From Chiridota heheva (taxonomy: Eukaryota > Echinodermata > Holothuroidea > Apodida > Chiridotidae), in NCBI GenBank assembly GCA_020152595.1, contig JAIGNY010002044.1, positions 520,001-584,000 of the forward strand: a stretch of 64,000 nucleotides of DNA, given 5' to 3'. The number at the start of each line of letters is the position of its first letter. Within the stretch, counting starts at the first letter, position 1. Under the pieces are notes generated by a model that was not told where the DNA came from, searched no databases, and saw only the letters and a program-made list of their open reading frames with translations. Made by a program: the position numbers and the translations under genes. Positions 10,524 through 19,829 of the stretch are shown piece by piece.

Positions 10524-10680
10524 TTGCTAACTCGACCGCTCAGTTGAATGAGGTAGCCACATTGGAGCATGTTCTAATCACAGTATCACTTTCACATCCG
10601 AATCGAGGGAAACTTCGTTTGGAGCTCCAGTGTCCAAGTGGAACAAAGTCAGTGTTAGCTACTCCAAGGAATAAGGACAG
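10524..10680 (+). CDS. PCSK7: PCSK7-like convertase, exon d (P domain)
   Basis: The exon is 157 bp, with acceptor TTTTTTACAG and donor GACAG|GTAAGA, entered in phase 1 and left in phase 2. It encodes about 52 residues including TLEHVLITVSLSHPNRGKL and then LELQCPSGTKSVLATPRNKD. This is the first part of the P (Homo B) domain, a beta barrel that stabilises the catalytic domain in kexin-type convertases. The segment HPNRGKL corresponds to the place where furin has RGD; PC7 enzymes lack that exact triplet, as here. NST near the start is a potential N-glycosylation sequon. Confidence 0.93.
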
Positions 10681-10865
10681 GTAAGAGAGACCTGGTTTGT
10701 TCATGGTGGGTATCTTCCAATCAATGTTAAGGGTAGATCTCAGTATTCGATGACAGTTCTAACTAGTCATCCAGAAGCTTGCGTATTTTATCTATCAATA
10801 TTCATGTTTCAGAAAATAGCAACAGTACAGTTTCTACTGTCCCTTTTGAAGGTTTTTTTTTGTGA

Positions 10866-11015
10866 ATCCCAGCTTTCTGGCTTTTAGTTCTCGTGTTTCT
10901 CTCAATCTTCCCCTGTTTACTTTCCTTCCTACCTCTGGAATGATCTAACCTCTCAGGCACAATTTGACCCTTGCTGTAGTGGTGCCGTTAAACTCTCATC
11001 AAACAAACAAACGAT
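10866..11015 (+). mobile_element. LINE 3' tail, family 1 (truncated)
   Basis: It contains the C/T-rich 3' UTR, then TGGAATGATCTAACCTCTC, AGGCACAATTTGACCCTTG, GTGGTGCCGTTAAACTCTC and AAACAAACAAACG. This is the same 3' end as at 8361-8532, 31400-31560 and 50116-50465. Confidence 0.75.
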
Positions 11016-11094
11016 AGAGGACTATGAAAGAAAGATTGGTGGAAAAACCATGTTGATATTTTATTCCGTTTAAGAGTTATTGCATTTTAAAGAT

Positions 11095-11300
11095 TGCACC
11101 ACATATAATCTCCTCCCCTTCTACCCTTAACCTTACACACCCATTTTTTTTCAACTAAACTTGTCCCCCACATTCAGCTTTTCCCCTTTATCTCCATTAC
11201 AAACCTTCATCCTTTCTCTTACACGATTATTTATTAATACCCTCTTAGCACATTTGACTCTGACTGTCGCAGTGCCGTTAAACATCAACAAACCAAACCA
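11095..11300 (+). mobile_element. LINE 3' tail, family 2 (truncated)
   Basis: A C/T-rich tract beginning CACCACATATAATCTCCTCC leads to GCACATTTGACTCTGACTGT, CGCAGTGCCGTTAAACATC and AACAAACCAAACCAAAG. The same order is seen at 16970-17216, 28331-28663 and 31548-31665. Its 3' terminal words (TGCCGTTAAAC plus an AAACC-type tail) resemble family 1, so the two tails probably come from related LINEs. Confidence 0.7.
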
Positions 11301-11317
11301 AAGATTGCGGGAGCATG

Positions 11318-12055
11318 TTGAAAAGTGACCTTGCAGTATAAAGTGTGATGTCATTACTACAGGTTCAAAACAATGCCTATGTATTTCTTTGAAAATGAAT
11401 CGTCTGTTTCTAAATTATTGCAAGCATTTTTTGTTTGATTATTGAGGTGAGATGAAGCATACACTTTACAAAGACATGCTTTGCTCATCTGCTCATATGA
11501 GTGCTTACACTCCAAATGAAAGAAAAATAAAAAAAAACAATCAATTTCTGCCCCAGTCTGTAATTGGTTGTGATAGTGAAAATCAAAATTGAATGAGGTT
11601 TTTAATGAAAACTGAGTACAGTACAAATAGAGTTGGAATAATTAAAAAGTTTACCACGGTTCTGAATAAAGGTGTCAAAAATCTTTCCACAAAAAATCAT
11701 GACTCATGGTATTAATTAGTAAATATACTTTTATATGCTTCATTTTTCTGCTAATGAATGCACTATTCATCGCACAATTACCTTTTTAGAGTACATATAT
11801 TTGCCATATAGGCGATGTCATACCTGCAGATCCAAGATAATTTTTAGACATTTGTTTAAAAATTAATTGTCTCTTCCTAAATCATCGGAAACATTCGTCA
11901 TCTTTAGTTATTGATATCTGTACTCAAACCTGGTAAAAATCTGGGGAAAATGGGAATTCGTGGGAAGGAAAAAAAAATCACTAACTTTTTTAATAGATTT
12001 TTTGAGTATAAGCAACGCACAGTAGCACTTTACACTGTAAGGTCACTTTTTAGCA
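11318..12055. mobile_element. foldback element with AAAAGTGACCTTGCAGT ends
   Basis: The left end AAAAGTGACCTTGCAGTATA is mirrored by ACACTGTAAGGTCACTTTTT on the right. Parts of the interior resemble 61430-62330 (GGTGTCAAAAAT inverted, GGGAATTCGTGG, TTGAGTATAAGCAA). No transposase frame is present. It lies in the intron between exons d and e. Confidence 0.6.
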
Positions 12056-12668
12056 CACTTGTGCAGTCTTTGAAATGCAGTAACTCTTGAACAGAAATAG
12101 ATATCAAAATGATTTTTTCACCAATGTTTCTTTAATTGTCCTCTATTTTATATATGAAAATGAAAATTCACAGAAATATTTCTTTAGGCAGTTTAACAGT
12201 TTATTTACTTCTTTGATTAGGCCTCCAGCCTTTTTCAAAATAATGCTTGCACAATGTACTGAAAAACAAAATACAAATGGAAATATGAACAGAAATAATA
12301 ACAGTCTTCAACATATAAGTCTTTAAAGGGAACAGTAGAAAGTGTACTGATCTTATTTTCTATGGATGTAGAGGCTAAACTGAGCTAAATTTGGTGTTCA
12401 AAATTAACCATTTTACAGCTTTTTGAATTTTCACACATTAATAAGCCAAATTTTATGCTAATAATTTGTAAAGTATTATTGAGTGACTTTTTGTATTTTG
12501 TTTTGTAAATCTTTTGTTTTTTTGTGTATCATAATTTCTTGAAAGAGTGCAGCAAATTCTGACCAAAAGTGTTTACCATATCCCAAAACAAATCACCTCA
12601 ACCTTCACCCTCCCCACACATAAGTCAGCCCATTTTGAGCTGTATCCATAAAAGACAAAGAGATTTTA
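12056..12668. other. intron sequence, nothing recognised
   Basis: AT-rich intron sequence. A 79-codon open frame here has low-complexity AT-driven composition and no exon borders or family motif. Confidence 0.4.
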
Positions 12669-13329
12669 TTACCTCCCCGACAAAGGTGGACAGAGGTTAT
12701 GTTTTTGCCTGTGTTTGTTTGATTGTCATTAAAATATCTTCAGAACTGATGATTGGATTTTGGTTCAATTTGGTTCGTGGTTTTGTTACTGTTTCATAAA
12801 GAAGTGATTAAAATTGGGGACTGATTAGAACAGGGGAAGGGCAGAAATTGAGGGTTTGGGATGTTTTAGGATGAGATCTGTCAAGACTAAGTTGTCAAAA
12901 CTTGAGATGAAACTTTTCAATGGAATGTGCTGAACAATGACTTTGTGCTCTGAATGAAAATCCGAACAATCAATTTTTTGGACTCAAAGAGACTTACATC
13001 AAGTGTTCTCTGAAATCAATGAAAATAAAACGGTTTCTGCCATGAATGGAAAATGACGGAATGTGAACCCTGGCTGAATAGAGTTCAAACAATGATGCTT
13101 CACTTGAATAAAACTGAAAACAATGGCATGACCTTAGAAAAAATCCAGTCAGAAGATAATCTTCAGGTCTTCAGATTGCAAGTGTTCATTATAGATCAAA
13201 ACTTGAGGATGAATCTTAGTGGGCCTAGAATTTCTGAAGTAGATTATATTGGGTATGGGGAGCAAACGAACTCTAAAAATATTCTAGGCATGTTGGAATT
13301 GCAATGGGCGGAGGTATGCGCTGTACTTA
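12669..13329 (+). mobile_element. interspersed element TTACCTCC...GGAGGTATGCGC, copy 1, with open frame
   Basis: The left end reads TTACCTCCCCGACAAAGGTG then GGTTATGTTTTTGCCTGTG, and the right end reads GCGGAGGTATGCGCT. Elements with such ends (TTACCTC ... GGAGGTATGC) are widespread in marine animals, from general recollection. A second copy is at 46701-47541. From 13053 an open frame starts MTECEPWLNRVQTMM and includes LNKTENNGM and GPRISEVDYI. The same frame is open in copy 2. I do not recognise the peptide; it may be chance or a remnant. Confidence 0.7.
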
Positions 13330-13747
13330 ATAATCTAGTTTTTATTGATAATGGTATAAGCTATAACAAATGGCCCTGACTTGATCCACATCATGGCCCT
13401 GTGATACACCCATTGCAAGGAATGAGATACATGCATAAATGTTCTTAGCGGCTTTCATGATTGTTTTCTGTGTGACTTGTCATATTCTTAGCTTTTTTCT
13501 TATCCCATGTTTCAATAACCTTGACCCCAGCTGGGCTCATTTTTAACACTTGGAACGGAAGTAATTCGGTTTACTGAACAGCCTCAACAAGAATGTAAGC
13601 TGTGATCTCTTCATGTTTTGACAGCAGTTTACAAGTTAATTGGGTTTTTGTTTTATTTTTATAAACAACTGTCTGCAATAATAGCTTACTTAAAATGAAA
13701 TCAGAGTGAAAAATATAAATTATTATTTGTAAATGTAGGTAAATGGA
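13330..13747. other. intron sequence, nothing recognised
   Basis: AT-rich sequence between the repeat ending near 13329 and the repeat from 13748. No exon-like block was seen. Confidence 0.4.
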
Positions 13748-13890
13748 ATTTTTTTTATAATTTTTTGTTGTGATGTCACAAAATTTTAGTAGAATTTGCA
13801 TGATTTATTTTAGTTTCAAAATGTTGTAAGATGGTCAATTTGTAACCGATTTTGATCCAAATTGATTTTATTTTCATGGTTTATTGCATG
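13748..13890 (+). repeat. interspersed repeat family, copy 2 of 3
   Basis: It shares GATGTCACAAAATTT, AATTTGCATGATTTATTTT, CCGATTTTGATCC and ATTTTCATGGTTTATTGC-like words with 1395-1570 and 15070-15205. Confidence 0.5.
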
Positions 13891-14111
13891 TTTTTTTCCA
13901 ATAAAAGGACAGCATGGAGATAAGGATAGCATACAATCCAACGTTTATGATTGGTTGAATAATTTACACAATCACCCACCAGCCCATCAGTTGCCACTGG
14001 CGAAAAGACGTTATAAATGTGATCAAATGATTTTCTGAGATGAGATTCCCTTTGAGCTTCCGTACCTTTCTGTTGATCTTTAAGCAAATGCTTGTTATTT
14101 CTTCCATGCAG

Positions 14112-14206
14112 GTCATCAGATGGTCTGAAGGGCTGGACCTTTTCCACCGTCCGTTGTTGGGGTGAAGAGCCCAGTGGTATCTGGAAGTTGTTTATATATG
14201 ATTCAA
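14112..14206 (+). CDS. PCSK7: PCSK7-like convertase, exon e (P domain core)
   Basis: The exon is 95 bp, with acceptor TTCCATGCAG and donor TCAA|GTAAGT, entered in phase 2 and left in phase 1. It encodes SSDGLKGWTFSTVRCWGEE and then PSGIWKLFIYDS. The WTFSTVRCWGE segment is the P-domain hallmark and is nearly identical to vertebrate PCSK7; GIWKL.I.D matches the final strands. A family A foldback element begins about 24 bp after the donor. Confidence 0.94.
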
Positions 14207-14229
14207 GTAAGTCACCTACTAATGATTCA

Positions 14230-14786
14230 AAGGGGTCAAGCAAGTCAATCTTCTATGAAAGAGGACTTCAAAAGAAACAAAATGGTGAAGAAAGCATTCA
14301 AAAATCTTATTCCATATTAAGGAGATATTTGAGTTTAAAGTTTGGTATCATTTGTGTAGAAACGACTGAAATCAGACTAGGTGTGATGTCATAGCCTCAG
14401 ATTCCGCAAAGTCTTTTTGTATTCTATCATATTTGTGGCATTTTTTGCTTATATTATAAACCATGTGATATGTCAAAAAAAAGGAGAAAACTGAAACACG
14501 GAAGGGTATTTATAATATACCACCAGATGAAAGTTTGAGGGAAAATAATTTAAATAATGAAAAAATTAAATAAACTTTTTTTTAAATACATAGACTTTGA
14601 GGAATCTCTGAGGCTGTGACATCACAACTAGTCTGATTTCAGTCGTTTCTACAGAAATGATACTAAACTTGAAACTTGAATATCTCCTTAACGGAATAAG
14701 ATTTTGCAATGCTTTCTTCACCACTTTGTTCCTTTTAAAGTCCTCTTTCATACCGGATAAACTTGCTTGACCACTGAATTAATCCT
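14230..14786. mobile_element. 560-bp foldback element, family A copy 2
   Basis: The left arm lacks the outermost bases seen in copy 1 and starts near GGTCAAGCAAG. The right end is GACCACTGAATTAATCCT. Arms include GAGGACTTCAAAAGAAAC and its inverse. It starts right behind the exon e splice donor. Confidence 0.82.
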
Positions 14787-15069
14787 CTGAGTTGTAAGTT
14801 TTCATGATACAAGAATTCAGCAGGGATACTAGTATCCTTATTGTAAACCCTCTTTGTGTTGAAGGTATATGGACAGGTTAGAGGTTCTATAATCATCCGA
14901 AAGAGCTTCTGAACTGCATAACAGTAACAGTATTCTATCAATTTTGTCAAGCAAATGTGCAGTGTCTAAGTTGGTGCTAATACAGTTTTGAAGAACTTTG
15001 AGTGTATTTATAACTTTGTCACAAATTTACATAAAAATTCCATTATGTATTTTGAATTAAAACCTTAGA

Positions 15070-15205
15070 ATTTAAAAGAATCAACTTTCTCAAATTTACA
15101 TAGAAAATTCATGATTTATTTTGAATAAAGCCTTAGAATTCAAAATAATCAATTTTTAACCAATTTTGATGAAATATTCTGCTATTTTCATAGCATATAT
15201 TCTTC
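15070..15205 (+). repeat. interspersed repeat family, copy 3 of 3 (diverged)
   Basis: It contains ATTCATGATTTATTTTGAAT, AACCAATTTTGATG and GCTATTTTCATAGCATAT, matching the order in 1395-1570 and 13748-13890. The flanking 14787-15069 and 15206-15737 hold only AT-rich intron sequence with no exon-like block. Confidence 0.45.
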
Positions 15206-15737
15206 AAATTAAGCTCTAAAAGTTGTCAAACCTGCATCTTTAGTTCTCAATCAATACCTTGATTGTGATACTTGAAATTATTCATTAGAGATGGCTTTGC
15301 TTAAAACCAGGAACACTCTGATTGGCCCTGAAGAGGAACCAGGCTGGTCGAAATAAGAGTTATCTATTTCTTTACTTCTCCAACCACAAAACTGTGATTT
15401 GTTTAACACTCCATACAAGCTGTTTAACGAACCATGTGCTTGATTTCCACTTAACATTAAAGAGTTTTTATTAAGGGCAGCAGCATCTCCCAAGGAGTAT
15501 GAAACGTCCTTAGAAGCAAAATTAATCTTGTGGAATGATGTGTGTAATTTGTAGTTTTAAAATTGCAGAACAAGTTTTTAAGCAGTGTCTGTACTAATGT
15601 CTTGGATTTGTTTAAAGTAAGATGCAAAATCTGATATATGACTATCAAACTCAACTTGGTGGCAACTCCAGTTCTTTCGAATACACTTCCCATTGACAGC
15701 AAAACAGCACCTAATGTTAATGTCTGTAAAGAGAGAC

Positions 15738-16745
15738 TTAAATTCTTTTTCTACAAATAAAATCGGGACTTTACCAAAGTCCTGTGGAGTAATCTTGGTA
15801 TCATTTTAAAGTACTCGAATATTTCTTTCACAAAATGTAACTTTTTTAAAGGGGTCATATTACAGAATTTCAAGGAAAAAAGTAGCTTGAAAAAGGGTAA
15901 AACTCAAAAATGCTAAATAAGTGGCAAAAAAGTTGTTTTTATTTTTATTTTTATTATTCTTACAATAACTTCAAGATCACTCACATTTTTGCTTCAAAAT
16001 CAAACATGCAAATCCTAAGACATGATATTATTGATTTCTGGTCTAATTTTTATAATTTCTACCTGCAATTTTTTGTGCTGGAGAAATTTCTTTGAAATTT
16101 CATGAATTTCTGCCATTTTTGACCCGTTATTTTTCTTCAATAAAATCATGTACAAAAAACATACGTCACTGTTCAAAAGGGCTTGCAATTTCCTTTCATT
16201 TGATATATAAATACAGGCATACCCCCTCTATTTGGACCCTTTTCTATAATAATTAAATTTCACCACAGCATTTTCATTGATCATCTAATGTAGTGGATAT
16301 GAACTTGGCCAGCACGTGAGCGCACCAGGTTCGAGCCTCACTGTGACTACTGCGTTTTAATTTTTCTGCTGCAGTTTTCAGGGGTCATTTGACTTAAATT
16401 ATTTTTGGGTGTTTTTTTCATCTTTCCTTTCTTTCTAAAAATTCTAGATTGGCATCATTGGAAAAGAAATTTTATAAAGAATCTTAATATGTAACACAAA
16501 TGTCTGTTTTCAATATTGATAAGAAGTTATACTTGTGCAAATATTGGCCATTTGTTGACCAAATTTTGCCAAAAATTGCTTAATTTGCATATTTTTGTCC
16601 AATATTTCCTAATTTGGCTTTCATTACTCAAAAGATAGATATATTAGCTTCCATTCCAACCAAACTTGTAATGAAAGAGAGGTTGTCAAAAATGCATATG
16701 AGAAAGAAAAAAAAAGTTACGAAAATTGGGCTCACATTTTTTTAA
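15738..16745 (+). repeat. 1-kb interspersed repeat with embedded tRNA-like segment, copy 1
   Basis: It parallels 51715-52735 in the same orientation. Near the start both have AGT(A/G)ATCTTGGT(A/G)TCATTT, then a GAATA.TTCTTTCA.AAAAT-like stretch. In the middle each has a tRNA-like segment with a B box, and near the 3' end an AATTTGCATA(A/T)TTTT region. The copies are old and diverged. No protein was recognised. It lies in the intron between exons e and f. Confidence 0.6.
16290..16350 (+). pseudogene. tRNA-like segment in the 1-kb repeat
   Basis: GTAGTGGATATGAACTTGG is followed by GCACGTGAGCGCACCAGGTT and CGAGCCTCACTG, ending GACTAC, which can pair with the opening GTAGT. GGTTCGAGCCT is a good pol III B box. 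The T stem is poorly formed, so it is not a functional tRNA. An analogous but diverged segment sits at the same place in the other copy (52251-52312). Confidence 0.5.
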
Positions 16746-16969
16746 GCCCTGATAGAGTAAGGGCTAAGGCACATTTATTTTCAAGTGCATTTTCTTAAAA
16801 AATCTTTTGACTTTGCATATAAGGCATAATATCAATTAATTTAAACATTGAACATTGTGACTTTTCCAAACTAACTATTCGAATCATTTACTTGTTTCTT
16901 TCAAAATCACGTTTCTCCATCTCAATATTATGTGTGTAACTTTTTAAAATTACATCTACTAATAAAATG

Positions 16970-17216
16970 AAACAACCATCTCTTCCACCACATATAATCT
17001 CCTCCCCTCCTCCCTTTCTACACCGAACCTTATACACCCCTTTCTTTTCACCTAAATTATTCTCCCACATTCAGCTTTCCCCCCTTTATCTCCCTTACAA
17101 GCCTTTCATTTCCTCACTATCCTAACTCTTACACCATAATTTATTAACACCCTCTTTGCACATTTGACTCTGACTGTCGCGACCCCGTTAAACATTAAGA
17201 AACCAAACCAAATAAA
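16970..17216 (+). mobile_element. LINE 3' tail, family 2 (truncated)
   Basis: The C/T-rich 3' UTR starts CACCACATATAATCTCCTCC and ends GCACATTTGACTCTGACTGT, CGCGACCCCGTTAAACATT, AAGAAACCAAACCAAA. It terminates 25 bp upstream of the exon f acceptor, so its A-rich tail abuts the pyrimidine tract region of that splice site. Confidence 0.72.
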
Positions 17217-17240
17217 ATAAATCTTGCTTTGTCATTCCAG

Positions 17241-17328
17241 GTCTTGTTCCAGAAGGCATATTCTCTGAATGGAAGCTCACACTCTATGGCTCCCCCATGA
17301 GTCCTGATGAAGTTGCCTTAAGGAGGGA
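17241..17328 (+). CDS. PCSK7: PCSK7-like convertase, exon f (end of P domain)
   Basis: The exon is 88 bp, with acceptor GTCATTCCAG and donor GGGA|GTAAGT, entered in phase 1 and left in phase 2. It encodes SLVPEGIFSEWKLTLYGSPM and then SPDEVALRRE. The W.LTLYG strand closes the P domain in convertases; vertebrate PCSK7 has WQLTLYGS here. A LINE tail ends just upstream and a 13-bp minisatellite begins about 110 bp downstream. Confidence 0.93.
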
Positions 17329-17435
17329 GTAAGTAATATTGATAACGGAATCTTAGATATAGTGCCGGTATCTGCCAAATATGTTCTTGATATTTCAAGA
17401 GAGAGACTGTTTGATTGGTTGAAAAATGTTTGCTT

Positions 17436-17900
17436 TAACTGAAATGTTGAACTGGAGTGTTGAACTGGAATGTTGAACTGGACTGGAGTGTTGAACTGGA
17501 ATATTGAAGTGGAGTGTTAAACTGGAGTTTTGAACTGGAGTGTTGAACTGAAATGTTGAACTGGAGTGTTGAACTCGAGTGTTCAACTGGAGTGTTGAGC
17601 TGGAGTGTTGAACTGGAGTTTTAAACTGGAGTTTTGAACTGGAATGTTGAAGTGGAGTGTTCAACTTGAGTGTTTAACTGGAGTGTTGAACTAAAATGTT
17701 GAACTGGAGTGTTCAACCTGAGTGTTCAACTTGAGTGTTCAACTCGAGTGTTCAATTCGAGTGTTCAACTGGAGTGCTGAACAGGAATGTTGAACTGGAA
17801 TGTTAAACTGGAGTGTTTAACTGGAGTGTTTAACTCAAGTATTCAACTGGAATGTTAAACTGGAATGTTGAAGTGGGGTATTAAACTGGAATGTTGAAGT
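17436..17900 (+). repeat. 13-bp minisatellite GAACTGGAGTGTT
   Basis: About 35 degenerate copies of the 13-bp unit (variants GAACTGGAATGTT, CAACTCGAGTGTT, AAACTGGAGTGTT) lie in the PCSK7 intron after exon f. The frame through it is a repeat artefact, not a gene. Confidence 0.92.
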
Positions 17901-18493
17901 TGTAACAAATTGAACAAATTGTTTCAATTGTTCATCTTTTTGAGAGATTTTAAGTTCAATGTTTTATGAGAGTGACTGGCATCAGACAATAGCAGCGCCA
18001 TGGGGAGGGCTGGAGGCTCTCCCACTTCACTGTGCGATTGACGTCTAGTTTGTACAAATCTGAGAAGACAATGTAGAGGGGGTGTGTGAGGTCCTTCCGT
18101 TGCCCCAAGTATCTTTTGAAGTTTTGTTGACTGACTGTTGGTTGTGTGATACAGCACAAGTATTTCATCACTGGCAAAAGCTGGCAATGGATCTCTTACC
18201 GAGTGTGAATTGTGCACATGGCAAGATTCCCTAGGTTTTGATGGTCAATCAGATTTCCCTAGTATATTATTGGTCCATTATGTACATGTGAATTTCAGCC
18301 ATGTGACATTATTTCAATTAATTTCCAGAAATTGCTGATTCAGATCTGAAAATGTCTATACTTTCACCTGAAAGTTGTCATTGTAGAATATTTTGAAACC
18401 TGTTAATACTTCTAAGAATATGCATATTTGTATTTACTTTCTTTAAACCCAAAGATCCAGCTAACACATGAATTACCATATTTTCTCTTCCAG
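17901..18493. other. intron sequence, nothing recognised
   Basis: Short overlapping frames on the minus strand near 17924-18217 show no splice-supported exon and no family motif. The last bases form the pyrimidine tract and CAG of the next acceptor. Confidence 0.45.
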
Positions 18494-18611
18494 CCAAGTG
18501 TTTGAAGCAATGAGTGGTGATTACCTGGATACAAACCTCACGGAGCCGTGCTCTTTCTACTGGAATCCTGCCATGAATAATGAACAATTCCTTACAACCA
18601 AAACAATGAGG
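18494..18611 (+). CDS. PCSK7: PCSK7-like convertase, exon g (stem region)
   Basis: The exon is 118 bp, with acceptor TTCTCTTCCAG and donor GAGG|GTAAGG, entered in phase 2 and left in phase 0. It encodes QVFEAMSGDYLDTNLTEPCS and then FYWNPAMNNEQFLTTKTMR. The E.AMSG.YL...PC pattern matches the juxtamembrane stem of vertebrate PCSK7. NLT is a potential N-glycosylation sequon. The sequence is more diverged than the catalytic and P domains, as expected for a linker. Confidence 0.88.
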
Positions 18612-19264
18612 GTAAGGAGATCTTGCTAGGTTCATTATCACTCAAGAACATAGACCACCCATACTGAGAAAGCACTTTAACATATAGGCAGGATAACGGA
18701 GTGGAGAGGGGGAAGGGGGGGGGGTCATTTCCCTACCTCTACACTTTTTTCTATACATATATATACATTGCATGGTGATTTCTTAGTATGCTGTTGCGAC
18801 TTTACACTCACACTTTCTGTACATAGGACCCCCTCACACCCCCTTCCCAAACTCGTGGTACTTAAACCCACCCATGGTTAAGCACAATCAGTTTATATGA
18901 ACACTTGTCCACTCTTTTGTGTAGATTAATGAAATATCTGAGTATAAATGCTATTAAATTGATCAGTTCAAGCTTTTCTTCAATTTACATATTACCTATT
19001 TAGGACTGTAGTACTTTCATAATGCATCCCATCTCATGTGAGGCATTACTTAGGGTGTTGGAAAGACTGGTGAAAACTGCAAAGCTTATTTGATAGAATA
19101 GCTGTGAAATGAAAAGGAATTCTCCTTAAATACACCAGAACACACAGATTGCAGATAGATGATAACTGGTGTTGGATTGTACTACCTGAAGACTTTGGTA
19201 ACTGTGAATACCGAGAGAACATTTTCTTAGATGGAGCCAGACATTTGTTTTATAACATTTTCCA
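18612..19264. other. intron sequence, nothing recognised
   Basis: It contains a G-run near 18705-18722 and C-rich bits near 18830-18850. No exon-like block was found between exons g and h. Confidence 0.45.
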
Positions 19265-19390
19265 ACCCCTTCCCTCCCCCCCCCCTTTTTTTTTTGCCCT
19301 CCCTCCCCCTTTTTTTTTGCCCTCCTTCCCCCTTTTTTTGCTCTCCTCCCCCTCCCCCATCCCTTCCCCCTCCTCACCCCTTTATTTTTG
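19265..19390 (+). repeat. polypyrimidine tract with about 20-bp unit
   Basis: Roughly 120 bases of C and T with the repeated word TTTTTTGCCCTCC. It lies in the intron before the last PCSK7 exon. The long proline/phenylalanine-rich frames through it are compositional. Confidence 0.85.
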
Positions 19391-19829
19391 CCCGGTATAA
19401 GTCATCACCCTCTGTCTTACTTTTACCTATAACTTTACATAAAATTCAATTTAATTGTGTAAACTTGCCTTGGAAAGAAATTGTGGGAAGACAGCTGGAA
19501 AGTGATTTGTGTATTTCCACCCTTGTTTTTTTCTTTTTTCTGGAATTATTTGATAAATCTTTGGTTAAATCTCTGATGTTTGCAGGTGTTCAATATCCTA
19601 GGGTGTTAGAGGCATGCCCATTTCGACATCTTTCAAGTGTGTACCTAATAAATCTTGCTAATCCTGCTACCACCACTCTTCACAAACAACAATAGCTGCT
19701 AAGTGTGTGTACACGGCAAAAGAAGAATACGCTAGATTAACTGAAATAAGAGAGAAGAGTTATTCGTCTTTCTTAGAGTTTGTGTTTGAATCGATCATTA
19801 AAAAACATTTTGTTTCCATTTCTTTGTAG

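Noticed and set aside
13881..14243. 120-codon minus-strand frame.
   Set aside because: It is a shadow over the PCSK7 exon e and its flanks; the plus strand has the conserved WTFSTVRCWGE motif with good splice sites.
17395..17664. 89-codon minus-strand frame with LQFNTPVQHSSS repeats.
   Set aside because: It reads through the 13-bp GAACTGGAGTGTT minisatellite in a PCSK7 intron.
19149..19695. 83- to 154-codon frames rich in Pro and Phe, or in Gly, Lys and Arg on the other strand.
   Set aside because: They pass through the C/T tract at 19265-19390 inside a PCSK7 intron and have no exon borders or family match.
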